This document shows positions 1 to 12,049 of a stretch of 64,000 bases of DNA, in pieces (the stretch's first letter is position 1; each line of letters starts with the position of its first letter). The stretch is from Limnanthes douglasii subsp. nivea (Eukaryota > Streptophyta > Magnoliopsida > Brassicales > Limnanthaceae), in NCBI GenBank assembly GCA_036936605.1, contig JAUPFV010000001.1:247626925-247690924 (forward strand), given 5' to 3'. Below the pieces are notes generated by a model. It had not been told where the DNA came from and made no database searches. It saw only the letters and a list, made by a program, of their open reading frames with translations. Both the position numbers and the translations under genes were made by a program.

Positions 1-168
1 TATTTAACATTCATGTTATTGGATAGAAGAGATGCTAGACGAAAAGACAGTGAAGATGATGCAAGTTTTAAACACATTAAAGAGAGATGTAGTGAATTGA
101 AAAGACAGTGCAATTTAGTGGGTCATAAATTACACAATAAGGACTGTAAATGTTTCTTCCTTTTTTAA
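1..168 (+). CDS. Partial open frame running off the left edge, unknown protein
   Basis: Reading frame 1 is open from the first base to a TAA at 166-168, giving about 55 residues. The translation is charged (runs such as DRRDARRKDSEDD) and ends in a Cys/Phe-rich tail (DCKCFFLF). The codon pattern looks more coding-like than the AT-rich sequence downstream, and this could be the last exon of a gene or the end of a transposase lying to the left. I do not recognise the family. The start and any introns lie outside the window, so chance openness cannot be excluded. Confidence 0.25.
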   Translation, partial: YLTFMLLDRRDARRKDSEDDASFKHIKERCSELKRQCNLVGHKLHNKDCKCFFLF

Positions 169-1489
169 GTGTTACAGTCTCTACAAAACCTATAGCTATG
201 GATTTTTGGTGTATGCATCGAAAACGGTAGAGTCACTGTGTCTTTCGAATAAAATCGATCTGCAACAGGTCCGGAGATGTAGGCATTATTTGTTGAATTC
301 CCTTAACACTTGTGTGTTTGATTTCACTTTTGTTTTGTGTTTATTTTCTTTTCTTTTGATCTGATTGCAGAAAAATTGTGTATTTTCTCAAAACCTCTTT
401 TTACCTCAAGCCAATTTAGAAGTGATTTGCAGGGAAATTAGCATATTTTCCTTACATAAATAAATATTTTTTACTGAATTTTTAGTTTTTGACTTCTTTG
501 GATTAGGGTAACATCTATCTTTTTACCTTAAAAATATGGTTTAGATTATCTTTATTTTACTTCTTTTTTATTGGTCCTGCATCAATATAGTTTTAAATTA
601 ATTATATTTATTAGTTTTATTTCTTTTTAGTCAAGATGGTGAAGATAAAATCTAGTTTGATTATGGTTTTATAAGAAGAAATAAATGGACTCAATATTTC
701 AGTCCTAATGGTGAAATTTGAAGCAAAGAAATTGAAGCAGAAATTTATGGTACAAAATTAAGGATTTTTTCCTAAAAATCATTTAATGAGTAACAATCAA
801 GACATACATGAACAAATGCAAAGAGAGGCATCAATGTATAAAATAAATGGTGAGAGAAATCGAAGACAAATGCAAGATTGATGATTCTAGAACTTTAATA
901 GATAAAGTACATAAATTAGATTTTCAGTATAAGAAGGGAATATAAACTTAGAGAGAGAGGGGGGCTAGACAAGAACAATAGACAAGAACAAAAAATAAAA
1001 GAGATAGATTTTCTGTATAAAAAGGGAATATATTCGTAAAAAATCTTAGTCGACCGCTTAAATGAGATAAACGATTAAAAAAATAATCGATATATTTAAA
1101 AAGTAAAATGATTTAAATTTTATTTTGAGAAACAAAACGGTTTTTAAACGTGTCATAATTTGTAGAGGTTAAATGTTTAAAATTTTACACGTAGCGGTAT
1201 AAATCTGAGATGTTAAAAATCTAGTGCACGTCCATTTTTTAAAATAAAACAAATAAAATAAATAATTATTAAATGTTATCGATGATACCTTGTCTAGATA
1301 GTATTTAGTAGTTTTCAAAGAAATTGTTTTACAAAAAGTTACTTTGAAGACTATGAGGACTCATGATTAAGTTATATCTTATAGATATTATATATTTCTT
1401 ACAATAACGAGGTAAATTTATATTAAATACTAACAAAGTGATAAGAAGCAAGTAATAAAAACGAAATGAGGAACGATGCACAACATATA
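169..1489. other. AT-rich region, no gene seen
   Basis: No coding frame or element boundary is recognised here. One weak direct repeat is visible: an AGATTTTC-GTATAA motif followed by AGGGAATATA occurs near 918 and again near 1005. Confidence 0.5.
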
Positions 1490-1780
1490 CAAGACCAAGG
1501 TCCTAAAAAAGTTATTGGAGGAGGTTATAAATAAGATGTTAGACGAGAGATATATAAAAAAAATGTTATACGAAGGTTATAAAGAATGTGTTAGACGATA
1601 AACATAAAGAAGTTATTAGCGATGGTCATAAAGAAGATATTAGGTGAGGGTCATAAATAAGATGTTAGATGAGGAATATAAAGAAGATACTGGACGAGGG
1701 TTATAAACATGATATTAGACAATGATCAAACATAAGATATTAGACAAGGTCACATAAAAGATATAAAAGAAGATAAAACA
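1490..1780. repeat. Degenerate short tandem repeat (about 25-35 bp units)
   Basis: About eight imperfect units follow a loose consensus of GGTTATAAA(T/G)AAGAT then GTTAGACGAG, for example near 1525, 1575, 1622, 1647, 1690 and 1710. Units vary in length and sequence, so the array is old. No reading frame runs through it. Function unknown. Confidence 0.5.
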
Positions 1781-2236
1781 AATAGATAGAAAGGTCGTTT
1801 AAACAGTTAAAACTGAATAACATGTCTAATTACTTAATAGCTTATCAAGATTATTTGTTAGAACGATATAACACGTGTAGCATAATGACTAGTAAATTAT
1901 ATAAATAAGGACTTAAGGTTCCATTTGGAGGCTAATTGTTTCGAATATAATAAATTTATTACCATCAAAATTATTTTCTTCTCGATTATTCTTTATTACA
2001 TTGGCTTTATATTTGAGAAAGATTTCCCTTATCACCAATGGGGTTTCCCGATAAGTAAAATGTCATACGTGAAAAGGTACGCCGAGAACATAGGTTGCAA
2101 AAGAAAAGAGATCGAAGATCATTCGCCTCAATATTCACACAAAATACCTCATATTTATATGGATGTTGTGCAACATGCTTAACAAAATAAAGAGGGTGAA
2201 AAATAAATGTGGAGAAAGAAGCTTCTTTTGAAAACG

Positions 2237-2570
2237 TTATCGTATATAATATAGTTCCTCAACTGAAAGTTGAGGTAGAGGAGGATACTCCTCATGTAAA
2301 CATAGAGGTATATGATGAAACTCCTCATGTAAATATGGGGTTAGAGAATGTAGTTCATTGTTAACATGTGGTAGTAAAGTATGAAGCTCATTAGTAATAA
2401 AAAGGAACAAAAAGAAAAGGATATACCAGTTGAAAATAAGGTCCAAACGGTGGATCAGGTACATAGTTAAGTAGATGTATCAAATGTACATTTTCCAAGT
2501 GAGATTTAGTCAGGTTTCAGAAATGCATCTTTGTTAAGGTTTTGCGAGTTAGGTTCATCTATGTTTCTTT
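2237..2570 (+). repeat. Diverged copy of the MULE acidic segment and following repeat
   Basis: This stretch matches, imperfectly, the segment at about 4440-4700. Both contain ACTCCTCATGTAAATATG, then a motif around ACATAGTTAA, then GTTTTGCGAGTTAGGTTCA. The + strand translation near 2255-2345 is acidic and repetitive (VEVEEDTPHVN, then DETPHVNMGL), resembling the low-complexity region that follows the N-terminal domain in plant Mutator-like transposases. Stops interrupt it. I read it as a second piece of the MULE-derived sequence at 3.7-4.5 kb; that link is inference. Confidence 0.4.
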
Positions 2571-3739
2571 TGATTTCAAAAAAAAATTATTCATAAAACA
2601 TTGTTTTATAAGGTTAAGCAGCAGTTATTGAAAAAACTCCAAATGAGTGTTATGAACATGACAAAAATAAAGTAAAATACCTACTCTAGAGGCTTAAATC
2701 GCGGAGTAGTCTATCAACTATTCTGATTTCTGTTGTTTGGTTCATTGATTTCAAAATTACCTTTTTGGGTCCCTAGGTTTGGAAGAATCTATAAATTTAG
2801 TCCCTAACACGTGGTCGTTTCTCAAACGTAGCCACACGTCACTAAGGTCTGTTTGGAACGAGTGTTACACATAATCCTTGAACTTTAAGTCAACCATGAC
2901 TTATGGTCCTGATGCATTAAATGCCTTTCTTACCATTATCACTAACCCATGTGGCATATAGCTGGAAAATTTGCTTACCTGGACAAATGGTTCGAAATTT
3001 ATAAGACGATAACCTTAATGATGTGTTTAATTTTATTTTAATTGAAAATCTATGAACCGGGTCTCGAAATCAATTTGTTTTCATTTTCATTTCATTCAAA
3101 CCCTAATTCTCAATTTGTTATCACTCGTGCCCCTTCATGACTTTCAACTTCCAGATCTAAGATCCTTTCAATATCCACTTTGGTTTCATTCAACCCTGGA
3201 ATCATTTCACTCTATAACTAACAATATAATGAAGTGTTGTAGTAACTCAAAGATATTGAAGGTTGAAAATGAGAAGGATTCTCTTTAATGTATAAATGTT
3301 AGGTTTTGTGTTAGTGTCGTCCAAATGTTGACTATTTTGTTCAAATGTTATTTAGTTCCTTCAAATGTATACAAATATGTTCAAATCCGTTCAACGTGTC
3401 AGTTTATGAAATGGATCATGTTAGAAAATATGTTAAAATATGTTCAATATCTGTCAAAATTGATCTTATTTGTTCATATAGGTATAACATTTATGAAAAA
3501 TGCTATTTTTGGATAATATTCAATTCGTGTTATTATTTTCTTAGAGTGTATAGTATTGGTGAGATTGATGAAAGTATTCTGTTTTTGGTAAGGTGACTAT
3601 TGGCAGCTTAAAATGTGTTCGATTTCCATTATTATTGGTTAAATTCGTTTGAATTGCTATTTTTGGATTGTATTCAACTAGTGTATTATTATTTTCTTAA
3701 AGTATATATTTCCTTTAGGTGATTACTGGTAGCGAATGA

Positions 3740-3882
3740 ATGTTATTTTCAATCATAATAAATTATTTTCAAGGTATAAATTCTCATTTGTTTACCCTTA
3801 TTGTGAGACATGAGGGTAAATTTAAGAATAAAAGTCATGTTTTATGCTACCCTAAAAGCAAGGAAAGTCTGATGCATAACAT

Positions 3883-3958
<76 letters not shown>

Positions 3959-4545
3959 CATGTGGTCCATCAGATAAATTTGATGTCTTGAATATTGTAT
4001 ATCAAGTGCTTGGTTATCAAGATGAAAACAACCTAACTAACATCTTCACTGATGAAGATGCGCTACGGATATACCAGGTCATTGATAAGTGAAGATATTT
4101 AAAGATATATATCTAAGATATCAAACCTCTTAAAGTTATATTATCTTTTCCATGAAACCAATCACGAGATGTACCGATACTAGAACTGTCCTCTAGTTCA
4201 GAATCTTAAAGTGATATGGATGATAGAGATGATGGTGTTAGTGCTTCTAGAACGGATTATGTGGATGTTGTTAGAACAAAAGAGGTTTCATGTATTAGAT
4301 TAGATGATGTGGATGTTAGTGATGGTGTTGGTAATAAGATAGATGGTGTTAATGGTGTTGGTGTTACGGTTGGTAATGATATGGTTAAGGTTGCTGGTTA
4401 TAATAGGATTAATGTTGCTGGAAATGATGGGGTTGACTTTAGGAATGATGGAACTCCTCATGTAAATATGGTGCTAGAGATGGTACTTTACATTCAAAAC
4501 ATGGTGGTACAGTATGAAGTTTCTCTAGTATATATAGATGTATAA
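3740..4545 (+). pseudogene. MULE transposase N-terminal (PB1-like) remnant
   Basis: Near 3775-3830 the + strand reads HLFTLIVRHEGKF, which resembles the start of the PB1-like domain found at the N-terminus of plant Mutator-like transposases (usually a L/I-F-T-hydrophobic-x-V-x-H-x-G-x-F pattern). After an (AT)n tract the translation resumes around 3962-4090 as KFDVLNIVYQVLGYQDE and a DALRIYQVI segment, matching the W-hydrophobic-LGY part of that domain. An acidic low-complexity stretch (DDVDVSDGVG type, 4216-4545) follows, as in the family. No zinc finger, MULE core or SWIM domain is present. It is a truncated, microsatellite-interrupted relic. Domain assignment is from pattern recognition only. 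Confidence 0.5.
3887..3954. repeat. (AT)n microsatellite, 68 bp
   Basis: An uninterrupted AT dinucleotide tract. It lies inside the PB1-like remnant, so it expanded after that sequence lost function. Confidence 0.95.
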
Positions 4546-4559
4546 AAACAAATGGAGCT

Positions 4560-5950
4560 TCCAGTTTGAGATAATGTCTAAACGATGGATAAGTTACATA
4601 GTTAATTAGATTGATCAAATGTACATTTTTCAAGTTAGATTTAGTTAGGGTTTTCAAATTCATCTTTCGTAAGGTTTTGCGAGTTAGGTTCACAAAAGGG
4701 TTCTCTCTATGTTGAAAAAATATGATTCGTGAAACATTTTTTTTGTAGGGAAAGTAGTAATTTTAAAAAACTGCATATGATACATAAAAGAAATTGCCTA
4801 CCATAGATAAGGTCCAAACGCTAGATGAGGTACATAGTTCATGACATTTAACAAATTTACATTGTGTAAGTCAACTTTAGTTAGGTTTTACATATTGTAA
4901 TTTGGTAAGAGTTCATAAACCAATCTTGAAGATTTTCTCTTATTTTTGCAAAATCATTTCGTGTGCCGCTAAACTATAGAATATGGGGATCCACTGAAGG
5001 AAATTATGTTTTCAATCGAGGATTAAAGCCATGCCATAGATGCAGCATATAGTTAATAAACATTTAGAAAATGTATATTTCACAAACCATTTGTATTCAG
5101 GTTTTACAAATGGTCATTTAGCAATGTTATACATATCTTTTTTAGGTATATTTCCCTATATTTTAAAAAATGTGCAATTCAATGCACTATTTGTTTGCAA
5201 GAAAACCTAGTGTTTATTATCCAAGCTCTACAAGAAAGAGATGAACATAAAAAAAAAGTGAGTCGCTAATTGTGGATAAAACTCATACCATAGATGAGTT
5301 ACATAGTTAATAACATTAAAACAAATGTATGTTTTGCAATATATATGTAGACTGGTTAGGTAAATGGTCATGTACAAAGGCTTAACATGTTATTTTAAAG
5401 TATTTTATTGTGTTTCACAAAATAATAATTCGTGAATCTATTTATTTGCCGGCAATCCAAAGCTTGTGGACAAAACTACAAAGCCGGGGACAATTTGAAA
5501 AAAAAGCACGTAAGTCGTGGAAAAGATCCATACAATCTATTATGTAAATAGTTAATTACATTTATGAAAGGGTTTGGCTAAATTAGGGCCCAAAAGAATG
5601 ACCATCCCCAAAATTTTGGTCAATTTTAAAGGTTACCAAAAATACCCTTTAATCCCCGTCGGTTGAACCAGCGGGGAAGTTCCCCGCCGGATGAATATAC
5701 GTGGCCCGGCGGGTGAGAGGTTCTCACCCGACGGATGAGAAGGTTTCATACACCGAGGACTTCCTCCGCCAGTTGAGAAGGTCTCAACCGGCGGGTGAAC
5801 AAACGGGTCCAAGAACAAAATCGTAAAAATCCAAAAACGCTTAAATTTTGGGAATGGTTAACATTTTTTTGCCCTAATTTAACCATACCCTTTACAAAAT
5901 ATAAATGTTGCAATTCGTCTTAGTCGGGCTTCATGTTTAGGAATATTTCC
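4560..5950. repeat. Degenerate tandem array of about 215-255 bp units
   Basis: A recurrent motif near ACATAGTTAA appears at about 4600, 4831, 5046, 5301 and 5543 (intervals about 231, 215, 255, 242), each followed 20-40 bp later by an AAATGTA(C/T)(A/G)TTT motif and then a TAG(T/A)(T/C)(A/T)GG-type motif. A further copy sits at about 2461. The units are strongly diverged. The last unit is split by the MITE at 5570-5890: the flanks TTAATTACATTTA and ATATAAATGTTGCAAT join into the same order seen in the unit before. This appears to be the 3' part of the MULE-derived sequence, but no function is evident. Confidence 0.55.
5570..5890. mobile_element. MITE, 321 bp, Mutator-like
   Basis: The left end GGGTTTGGCTAAATTAGGGC and the reverse complement of the right end GGGTATGGTTAAATTAGGGC match at 18 of 20 positions, and the match continues weakly for about 30 bp more, so these are terminal inverted repeats. 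The flanks TTTATGAAA (5561-5569) and TTTACAAAA (5891-5899) match at 7 of 9 positions; a 9-bp target duplication is typical of Mutator-like elements. The centre is unusually GC-rich for the region and contains short internal inverted repeats around the motif CCGGCGGGTGA. No coding capacity. Confidence 0.75.
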
Positions 5951-6714
5951 ATATGTACATGACTAGTTTAGAGTAAGAAACATTTTATAAGTAATCTTTG
6001 ACCTGTTAATCGTTCGGTAAAGTAAATTTATCAAGTTTCGTAATTGGCAATATGCAACTTTCGTAAGTAATAATAAGTTTGACACAAAATTGTACTTATA
6101 TATTAAAAACATTATGCATATTAACAATATACAACATACAATAATAAAAAATAAAATAAATAGAGTATTCAGATTCATTGGGTACAAACATGCATTAAAA
6201 CCAAAACAATAAAAAAACAACAAAAAAATAAACTAATTGTTCAGAAAGCAAAGAGAAATAAAACAAAATAGCTTAAGGGATCAAAATCTTCGTCTTATTT
6301 AGAGTTAGAGATAGTTCTTTTTACTTATTTTTCTTCTTTTCATTGTTTGCATCCAGATTACACGGTGTTAGATGGCGGATACTATCTTAAACAACATAAA
6401 GGTTTGAAATTGCGAAAGAAGAAAATTCAAGTTCTTAACTCATAAAGTTGGAAAATAAGAAATTAGACGAAACAATTCATTAACGTCGTGGAAGTTTAAA
6501 AAGTTTTCAATAGTGTGAAAGAGATAATATAAAAATATATGGTTGTATGGCCACACCTTCCATAATGCGTTATTATTACGGTTCAAAACACACTTAAATA
6601 ATAAATGAATATATTTTGTTGTAAGGTAATTAATCTATGTTTCAAAACATATACGAGTGTGTGATAGTTTTCAAATATACATATGCTTACGTTTTGTTTT
6701 AATATACGATAAAA
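5951..6714. other. AT-rich region, nothing identified
   Basis: Only short shadow frames are present, rich in Phe, Leu and Ile as expected from AT-rich DNA. Confidence 0.5.
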
Positions 6715-6985
6715 ACATCATTGGTCTCCTGTATTTTATGTTTGTCATATTTTTGTCCTCATGCTCAGTTTTGTAGCATTTTAGTCTCTTATGTTTGAAA
6801 AATGGGACGCTTCAGTCCTTTTGTGTTCATTTTTGTAACATTTTTATCCCCCGTGTGAAAGAATAAAATGGACCAAAACGTGCTACTTTTTGAATCACGA
6901 TGGGATCAAAATGTAATAAAATTAACATAAAGGGCCCGAATGTGCCACTTTTGGATCATGGGGGACCAAAATTTTCTAACAGTAT
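6715..6985. repeat. Possible MITE-like sequence with alternating GGTCC/GGACC motifs
   Basis: The left half repeats GGTCT or TTTAGTC followed by T-rich stretches. The right half has the reversed form GGACCAAAA or GGGACCAAAA (near 6870 and 6963). This gives a loose overall inverted symmetry, as in a common class of plant non-coding repeats. No clear target duplication was found, so the boundaries are approximate. Confidence 0.3.
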
Positions 6986-8102
6986 GTTAAAATTGTTTTA
7001 TGATTCACAAGGTTCATAAACCCTTGATCGTCCCTAAACCATTTAACTGTTACATCTATATAGAAATATAAATACAGAAGATGAGACTTATAGTTTTTCA
7101 TCTTTAAGTTTTTGCGATTGGAGTTGTGTAGCGAAAGTGATTGTCTCTGGTTGATTCACATGATGGTAATGATCTTCCCATAAATTTATAACTTGCACAC
7201 TAGACCGTTCTTGGAGGAAATAGAATAGTTGACTTGATAGACTTGCTAAAGTAGAAGAAATGTAGACAATAAAGTATAAAGAAAGAACATAGTTGTAGAA
7301 TTTCTGTAGTGGTAGATTTACGTCATACATGGTATAATATTAAGGATAAAATACTTAATAAAACAATTCTAATGGATAAAGGCTAAACAACAAAGAAAAT
7401 AAGTAATATTATATTTTATTAGATTTACTCTCAAGATTACTGTTATGGGAAACTATAACAAAGATAATGTCAAGTAAAAAGTTTTATCAATTAGAGAAGA
7501 GGAGATACATCTTTTGTAATTTATTTTCTTAGTTATATTATCTCCTAACAGTTTCAAATCACCATCTAAAATATAACTTTACTAACTTTGCACGTAGACT
7601 AACATTATTTTAATCATTATGCGTTTAGTGGGTTGAGCAGTTATTTAATGCTGCTCTCAACTATTTCTTTAGTTGTCTATTTTGGTGGTTGACCTTAGTC
7701 TGTCTCGCCGACACTGATTACAAGCGTTGTTCAATGAAGGTCTAGACGTTTATCTTTGACGTCGACTCTTGTTTACCCTACTCGACAACGCGTCTGCCCG
7801 GTGTGGTTTTGTTTGTTTGCTCTGCTTGGTGAGGCATTTGTCCGGTCTGGTTTCATTTCTATACAGTTGTTTGTCAGTGCTGCTGTCATCTGATTAGTCT
7901 TTTAATATCATGTTAATGCGCTTGTTCCCTCGGTTAGGCCTCGGCAATACAATACCCGTCTTTATCCGTGTGCGTAATTTTAGTCCACTTTGTATTTCTA
8001 GTACTCAGTTCGTTTTGGTATCATTTACATATTTCTATTGTTCCCATCTGCTTGGATATTATATGGTCTACTAGTTCGTGGACACCTCCTGATCAGGACA
8101 TT
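6986..8102. other. No gene identified
   Basis: AT-rich to about 7620, then a somewhat more GC-balanced stretch at 7620-8100 (motifs such as GTCTGCCCGGTGTGG). That base composition differs from the neighbours and suggests an old insertion, but I see no protein homology or element ends. Confidence 0.4.
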
Positions 8103-8240
8103 CCCCTAGTTCATGGATTATATGTTAATGACATAAAATCAATGAAGTAAACTTTTATACGAAGTAGAGGTCCCCTAGTTCATGAATTATATGTTAATGA
8201 CATAAAATCAATGAAGTAAACTTTTATACGAAGTAGAGGT
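8103..8240. repeat. Tandem duplication, 2 x 69 bp
   Basis: Units 8103-8171 and 8172-8240 both start CCCCTAGTTCATG and end GAAGTAGAGGT, and differ at one position (GGATTA versus GAATTA). Near identity implies a recent event. The unit does not encode a continuing frame of interest. Confidence 0.95.
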
Positions 8241-9789
8241 GACAGTATAACTGGGTAACTAATCTGTATGATGTAGGCTTTATAATGTCTTGCATGTAAT
8301 GATGAAGTATCTAAAATTTTAACGGTAGTATGACATGTGGCGATCACCAGACGGCGCGTGTTTAACGACGTTTCTAACACCAAAGCTGTTTTTATGTAAA
8401 TGACGCTTGGGTTTTGGGGGAAACGTGTTGGTCTTTAATTACGAATAACAACTTCCATCACATCACCCATGTAGTGGAGAGTAGGTTGGAATCCTAATTG
8501 ATTTCTAAAATTTGCAAAGTGTTATATTGTTTGTTGAAAATCATTGTATCTTGCTGAATCTACATATTTTTCTCAGTTACCAGTTCGCATTATGTCCAAC
8601 GGAACCAGTGAATCATTTGTGTCTCCTGTAACTATCCTTCAATTTAAAGCATAAATTCACTTAAAGGTATTATATTTATTTAGACGAACAACTTCAATTT
8701 GTTTTATTAATTAATGATTCAATATATTAATTTTAGAGCTATTATAATTTCGCTTTCCTTGTAGGTAAGTTTGTGTCGTCTTCCAATCTTAAAACACTAA
8801 ACATTTGAAAACAATGAAGAAAAAAACGGGTGCCCGATTAAAATCGTCATAAACATAATAGCATATATCTGATTCTTCCCTAATTAACTTGTAATTATAT
8901 ACACAAAACCCTAATTTCACACTATCAGCAATCACACTACACCAGAACTCATATCGTCACTATAAAAAGAAAAATGTATCCAAATTTTGAGAATCCAAAT
9001 TAGGTTAATGGGTCTAGAATGAACTATATAACAAAAGGAACCTCGAATTCTAAGAATACAGCTCAAAAAATCTAAAAATTGAGCCTGAGAAGAGAGGATA
9101 AGCTATAAAAATACCCTTTTCAATTCTTTTTTGCGAAGTTCTTTACGATAAGCAACGGTAGGGTTCATCACTTTGCCTCCCTTGGTTGTCTTCATCTTTC
9201 TTGCTTCTACCTCTAAAACGAAACCAATAAAATTAGGTTTTTATACTTTGTGCTTCCTCTTCAATTTGCTTCTTATGTGTATATCCGATTCTGTAATTGC
9301 AGGTAAAGTGACCACAGCCAAAAAAATCTATCTCCAGAAATGGAATGAGCGAATGGAAGAAATTTAGGGGTTGGGAGAACGAAGGTAATTTTTGGGTTCT
9401 TTAAAATAGTATCGACATTCTAATGCTCTACTTGGGCTATCGGGCTGGCCTCAAAAGAGAAAAACCTTAAACAAATCCAATACAAATCCATTGCACCATT
9501 TTATTTAGGTGAGCGTTATATTTTCGGTCATCAGATTAAGTTCAACGGATTACTTTAAAAAGAAAAAAGACCCCTAGAATTTATGTTACTCTAAGGATAT
9601 GAAGAATATTGAGCACTTTTCTTTTATGAATTTAAAATGCACTTTTCTTTTATGAATTTTGAAATTTAATTTTGTTGTATATTTCCAACTCTAGTTCGAA
9701 TTTTTTAAAAGTACTATTAGTTTTGTTTTGTTAAGGTGAACAAAACTATATCTAAGAGTGATACTTTTTATTGAAAAAATAAAAATTTA
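8241..9789. other. No gene identified
   Basis: Short open frames only, including one with a hydrophobic start at 9173-9367 that shows no recognisable domain. A 21-bp direct repeat GCACTTTTCTTTTATGAATTT occurs twice around 9615-9661. Confidence 0.4.
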
Positions 9790-10215
9790 CAAGTTCACTT
9801 AATTTAAAGTTCGTATTTCGTATTTTCGTTTCTCGTTTCGTATTTTGCATTTTGAATTTAAGACAAAACAAACAAATTTAACGCTGATTTTTGTTTTATT
9901 TTATCATAGTTTCTCGTTTCACATTTTCATTTAATCATGGCTTTACATTTCACATTTAGGCCAAAAAAAACAAATTTAAACTAGTTTAATATCACATTTC
10001 ATTTTACGGTTAAGCATTTCAATTTTCATTTTTAACGGTGATTTCATATTTCACATGTAGGGAAAAAATCAAATTTAACACCAGTTTCACATTCTATTTT
10101 ATTTTGGTTTCACATTTTGCATTTTCATTTAACTTTAGTTCTGCGTTTCACACGTAGGCAAAAAAAAATCAAATTTAACCATGATTTCACATTTCACAAT
10201 TGTAGGTCGTCTTTT
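9790..10215. repeat. Tandem array, about 4 units of 98-100 bp
   Basis: The marker AAATTTAA, preceded by a purine/A-rich run, starts at 9874, 9972, 10071 and 10171, giving spacings of 98, 99 and 100 bp. Between markers each unit carries TTTCACATTT and CATTTTCATTT motifs. Units are diverged but keep near-constant length, typical of an old satellite-like array. No coding potential. Confidence 0.7.
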
Positions 10216-10679
10216 TCAAATTTCTAATAACCAAGGTTTCATATTTTAATTATGTTATACACAAAAATAAAAAAATTCATATTTGAATCAATATCAGTAT
10301 CTAGAACTCCATAAACCACCACAAAAACCTTCATAAATCTAATTTTCTTTATAATTCAGAAAACAAAAATCAATAAATTTCCCAGTATAAACTCCCAATT
10401 GACTTTTAATAAAGATATAATTTATCTAATTCGTAAGTCACTATAGTAAAATATTGGACCGATATTTATTTTTTTAATATACACCCAACAATATGTAATA
10501 TTGATGATGTTTTATATAATAATGAGTAAATATGTTTTAATTTAGTAAGTTAATTAGGTGGATTTGCGAGAAATATACTAATTGTGTATGCCTAAAAGCC
10601 CATGACCATTACTATATAAGACATTGCATATTTTCTTAGAAAAGATGAGCAATTATTATTATATTATAATTCTTTTACA

Positions 10680-11900
10680 GTTTCTCTCTCTAGAATTCTC
10701 GTTTTAATCTCTTTAAAACTTATGTGTACTCCTAAAGTACTTAGGACCCAAATGACCTTCGAATATTTTTAGGAGGCATCAATATTATGATGATAATGAT
10801 GATAAGTTATTATATTGTGATTTCTTCCATACTTTTAAGAACATTGCTTTGTAGTGGTATAATCGGTTTCTTTAGGGTTCAATCAAGAATTTCGACATTA
10901 TATAGACAATGTATAGGCGACAGTTTGTGGGAAGTAAAGAAATCTAGGGACACAATGATACGATCATCTAGTGCAGACAGTCAATTGGAAAAAGTTTGAC
11001 TGATTACATCAGAAATTTTGTTTTTAAAAATAATAACTTATAAGATTTCCATGAGCAAGTCGTTCGTGCTCATTTTTGAAAATGACTTCTCCCTGAAGAA
11101 CTGGTTGATGAAGTACTATAAAGATATATTTTTCCTTTGGTGTTTTGTTGGCTCTGCTTGAATAGCATATTAATGTAGAAGTATCCAAGAGATTGAAATT
11201 TATTCTTTTGCCACAACAAAGATAAATTCAACAATTACTCGTTCTGGTTTACTATCAACAACAGATTTACAGCTTTTAGTCCAAAACTTCTAGTTATTTT
11301 TATCCAAAAGATCCAAACCAAATTTTGACATGGTCAAGAGTAAATCGGCAGCCGCAAGCTCAGTAGCAAAGACAAAAAAACGAACTAGTAAGTTCGACCT
11401 GATAATTTTGCGGAACTAAGATATAATGTTGCAAGTATTTTTTATAAGACTCATAATATTGTTCAATTTAGAAAACCTCATCCAATTAAGAGACATAAAG
11501 ATGAGAAATATTATATGTTTTGAAAATATTAAAACGACGACAGCCATAATACGAGGGTTAGTATAGCTCTAAAACATGAGATTCAAAATTTAATTGATAA
11601 TTACAAGTTGGCAACATTTGTTAAGAGACATACAGATGTCCAACGGTAGGCTCCGGTAGGAAATCGAGTAGCAACACAAAGACCAATAGTTGAGATTACT
11701 TTGAAGCAAGAAAATGTGATGGTCATAATAGAGCCTTTGAACGATTCTGATTTGTCTTCAGAATATTTAGATTTGAACCCTAATTGAATGGCTATTCCAA
11801 TGATTGATGAACGTAAAGTTGAGGGCAAATCAAATATTGTTGCAATTTTTTCGAATCATTGACTATTTTTGTGGGAATACTGTGTCAAGAACTACCATTT
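10680..11900 (+). pseudogene. gag: Tat element A: gag remnant
   Basis: DNA around 10790-10990 aligns by eye with the gag of element C (35240-35430), including GTGGTATAA and CAGTTTGT(G/T)GG(A/G)AGTAAAGA. The translated fragments correspond to the retrotransposon gag motifs LKWYNSLPQG and FVGSKE. Near 11840-11890 the reading FFESLTIF recurs, also present at the gag/protease junction of B and C. Many stops and frameshifts are present. No LTR was found upstream, so the 5' end is lost. Confidence 0.6.
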
Positions 11901-12049
11901 GCTCTTGGAAAATATATATTGTGAGTTTAACAACACGGTTATGAGGAGGAACTTCGACTTATCTTTACAAGGATCTATTTTACTTTATATTTTTTGAGCA
12001 TGATGATTTAAATGGGATAGTTAGACCTCATGAATATATAATGATAATT

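Noticed and set aside
3740..3991. Ile-Tyr repeat protein
   Set aside because: Artefact of the (AT)n tract inserted in the PB1-like remnant.
9173..9367. Small secreted protein gene
   Set aside because: Hydrophobic start only; no conserved features, AT-rich background produces such frames often.
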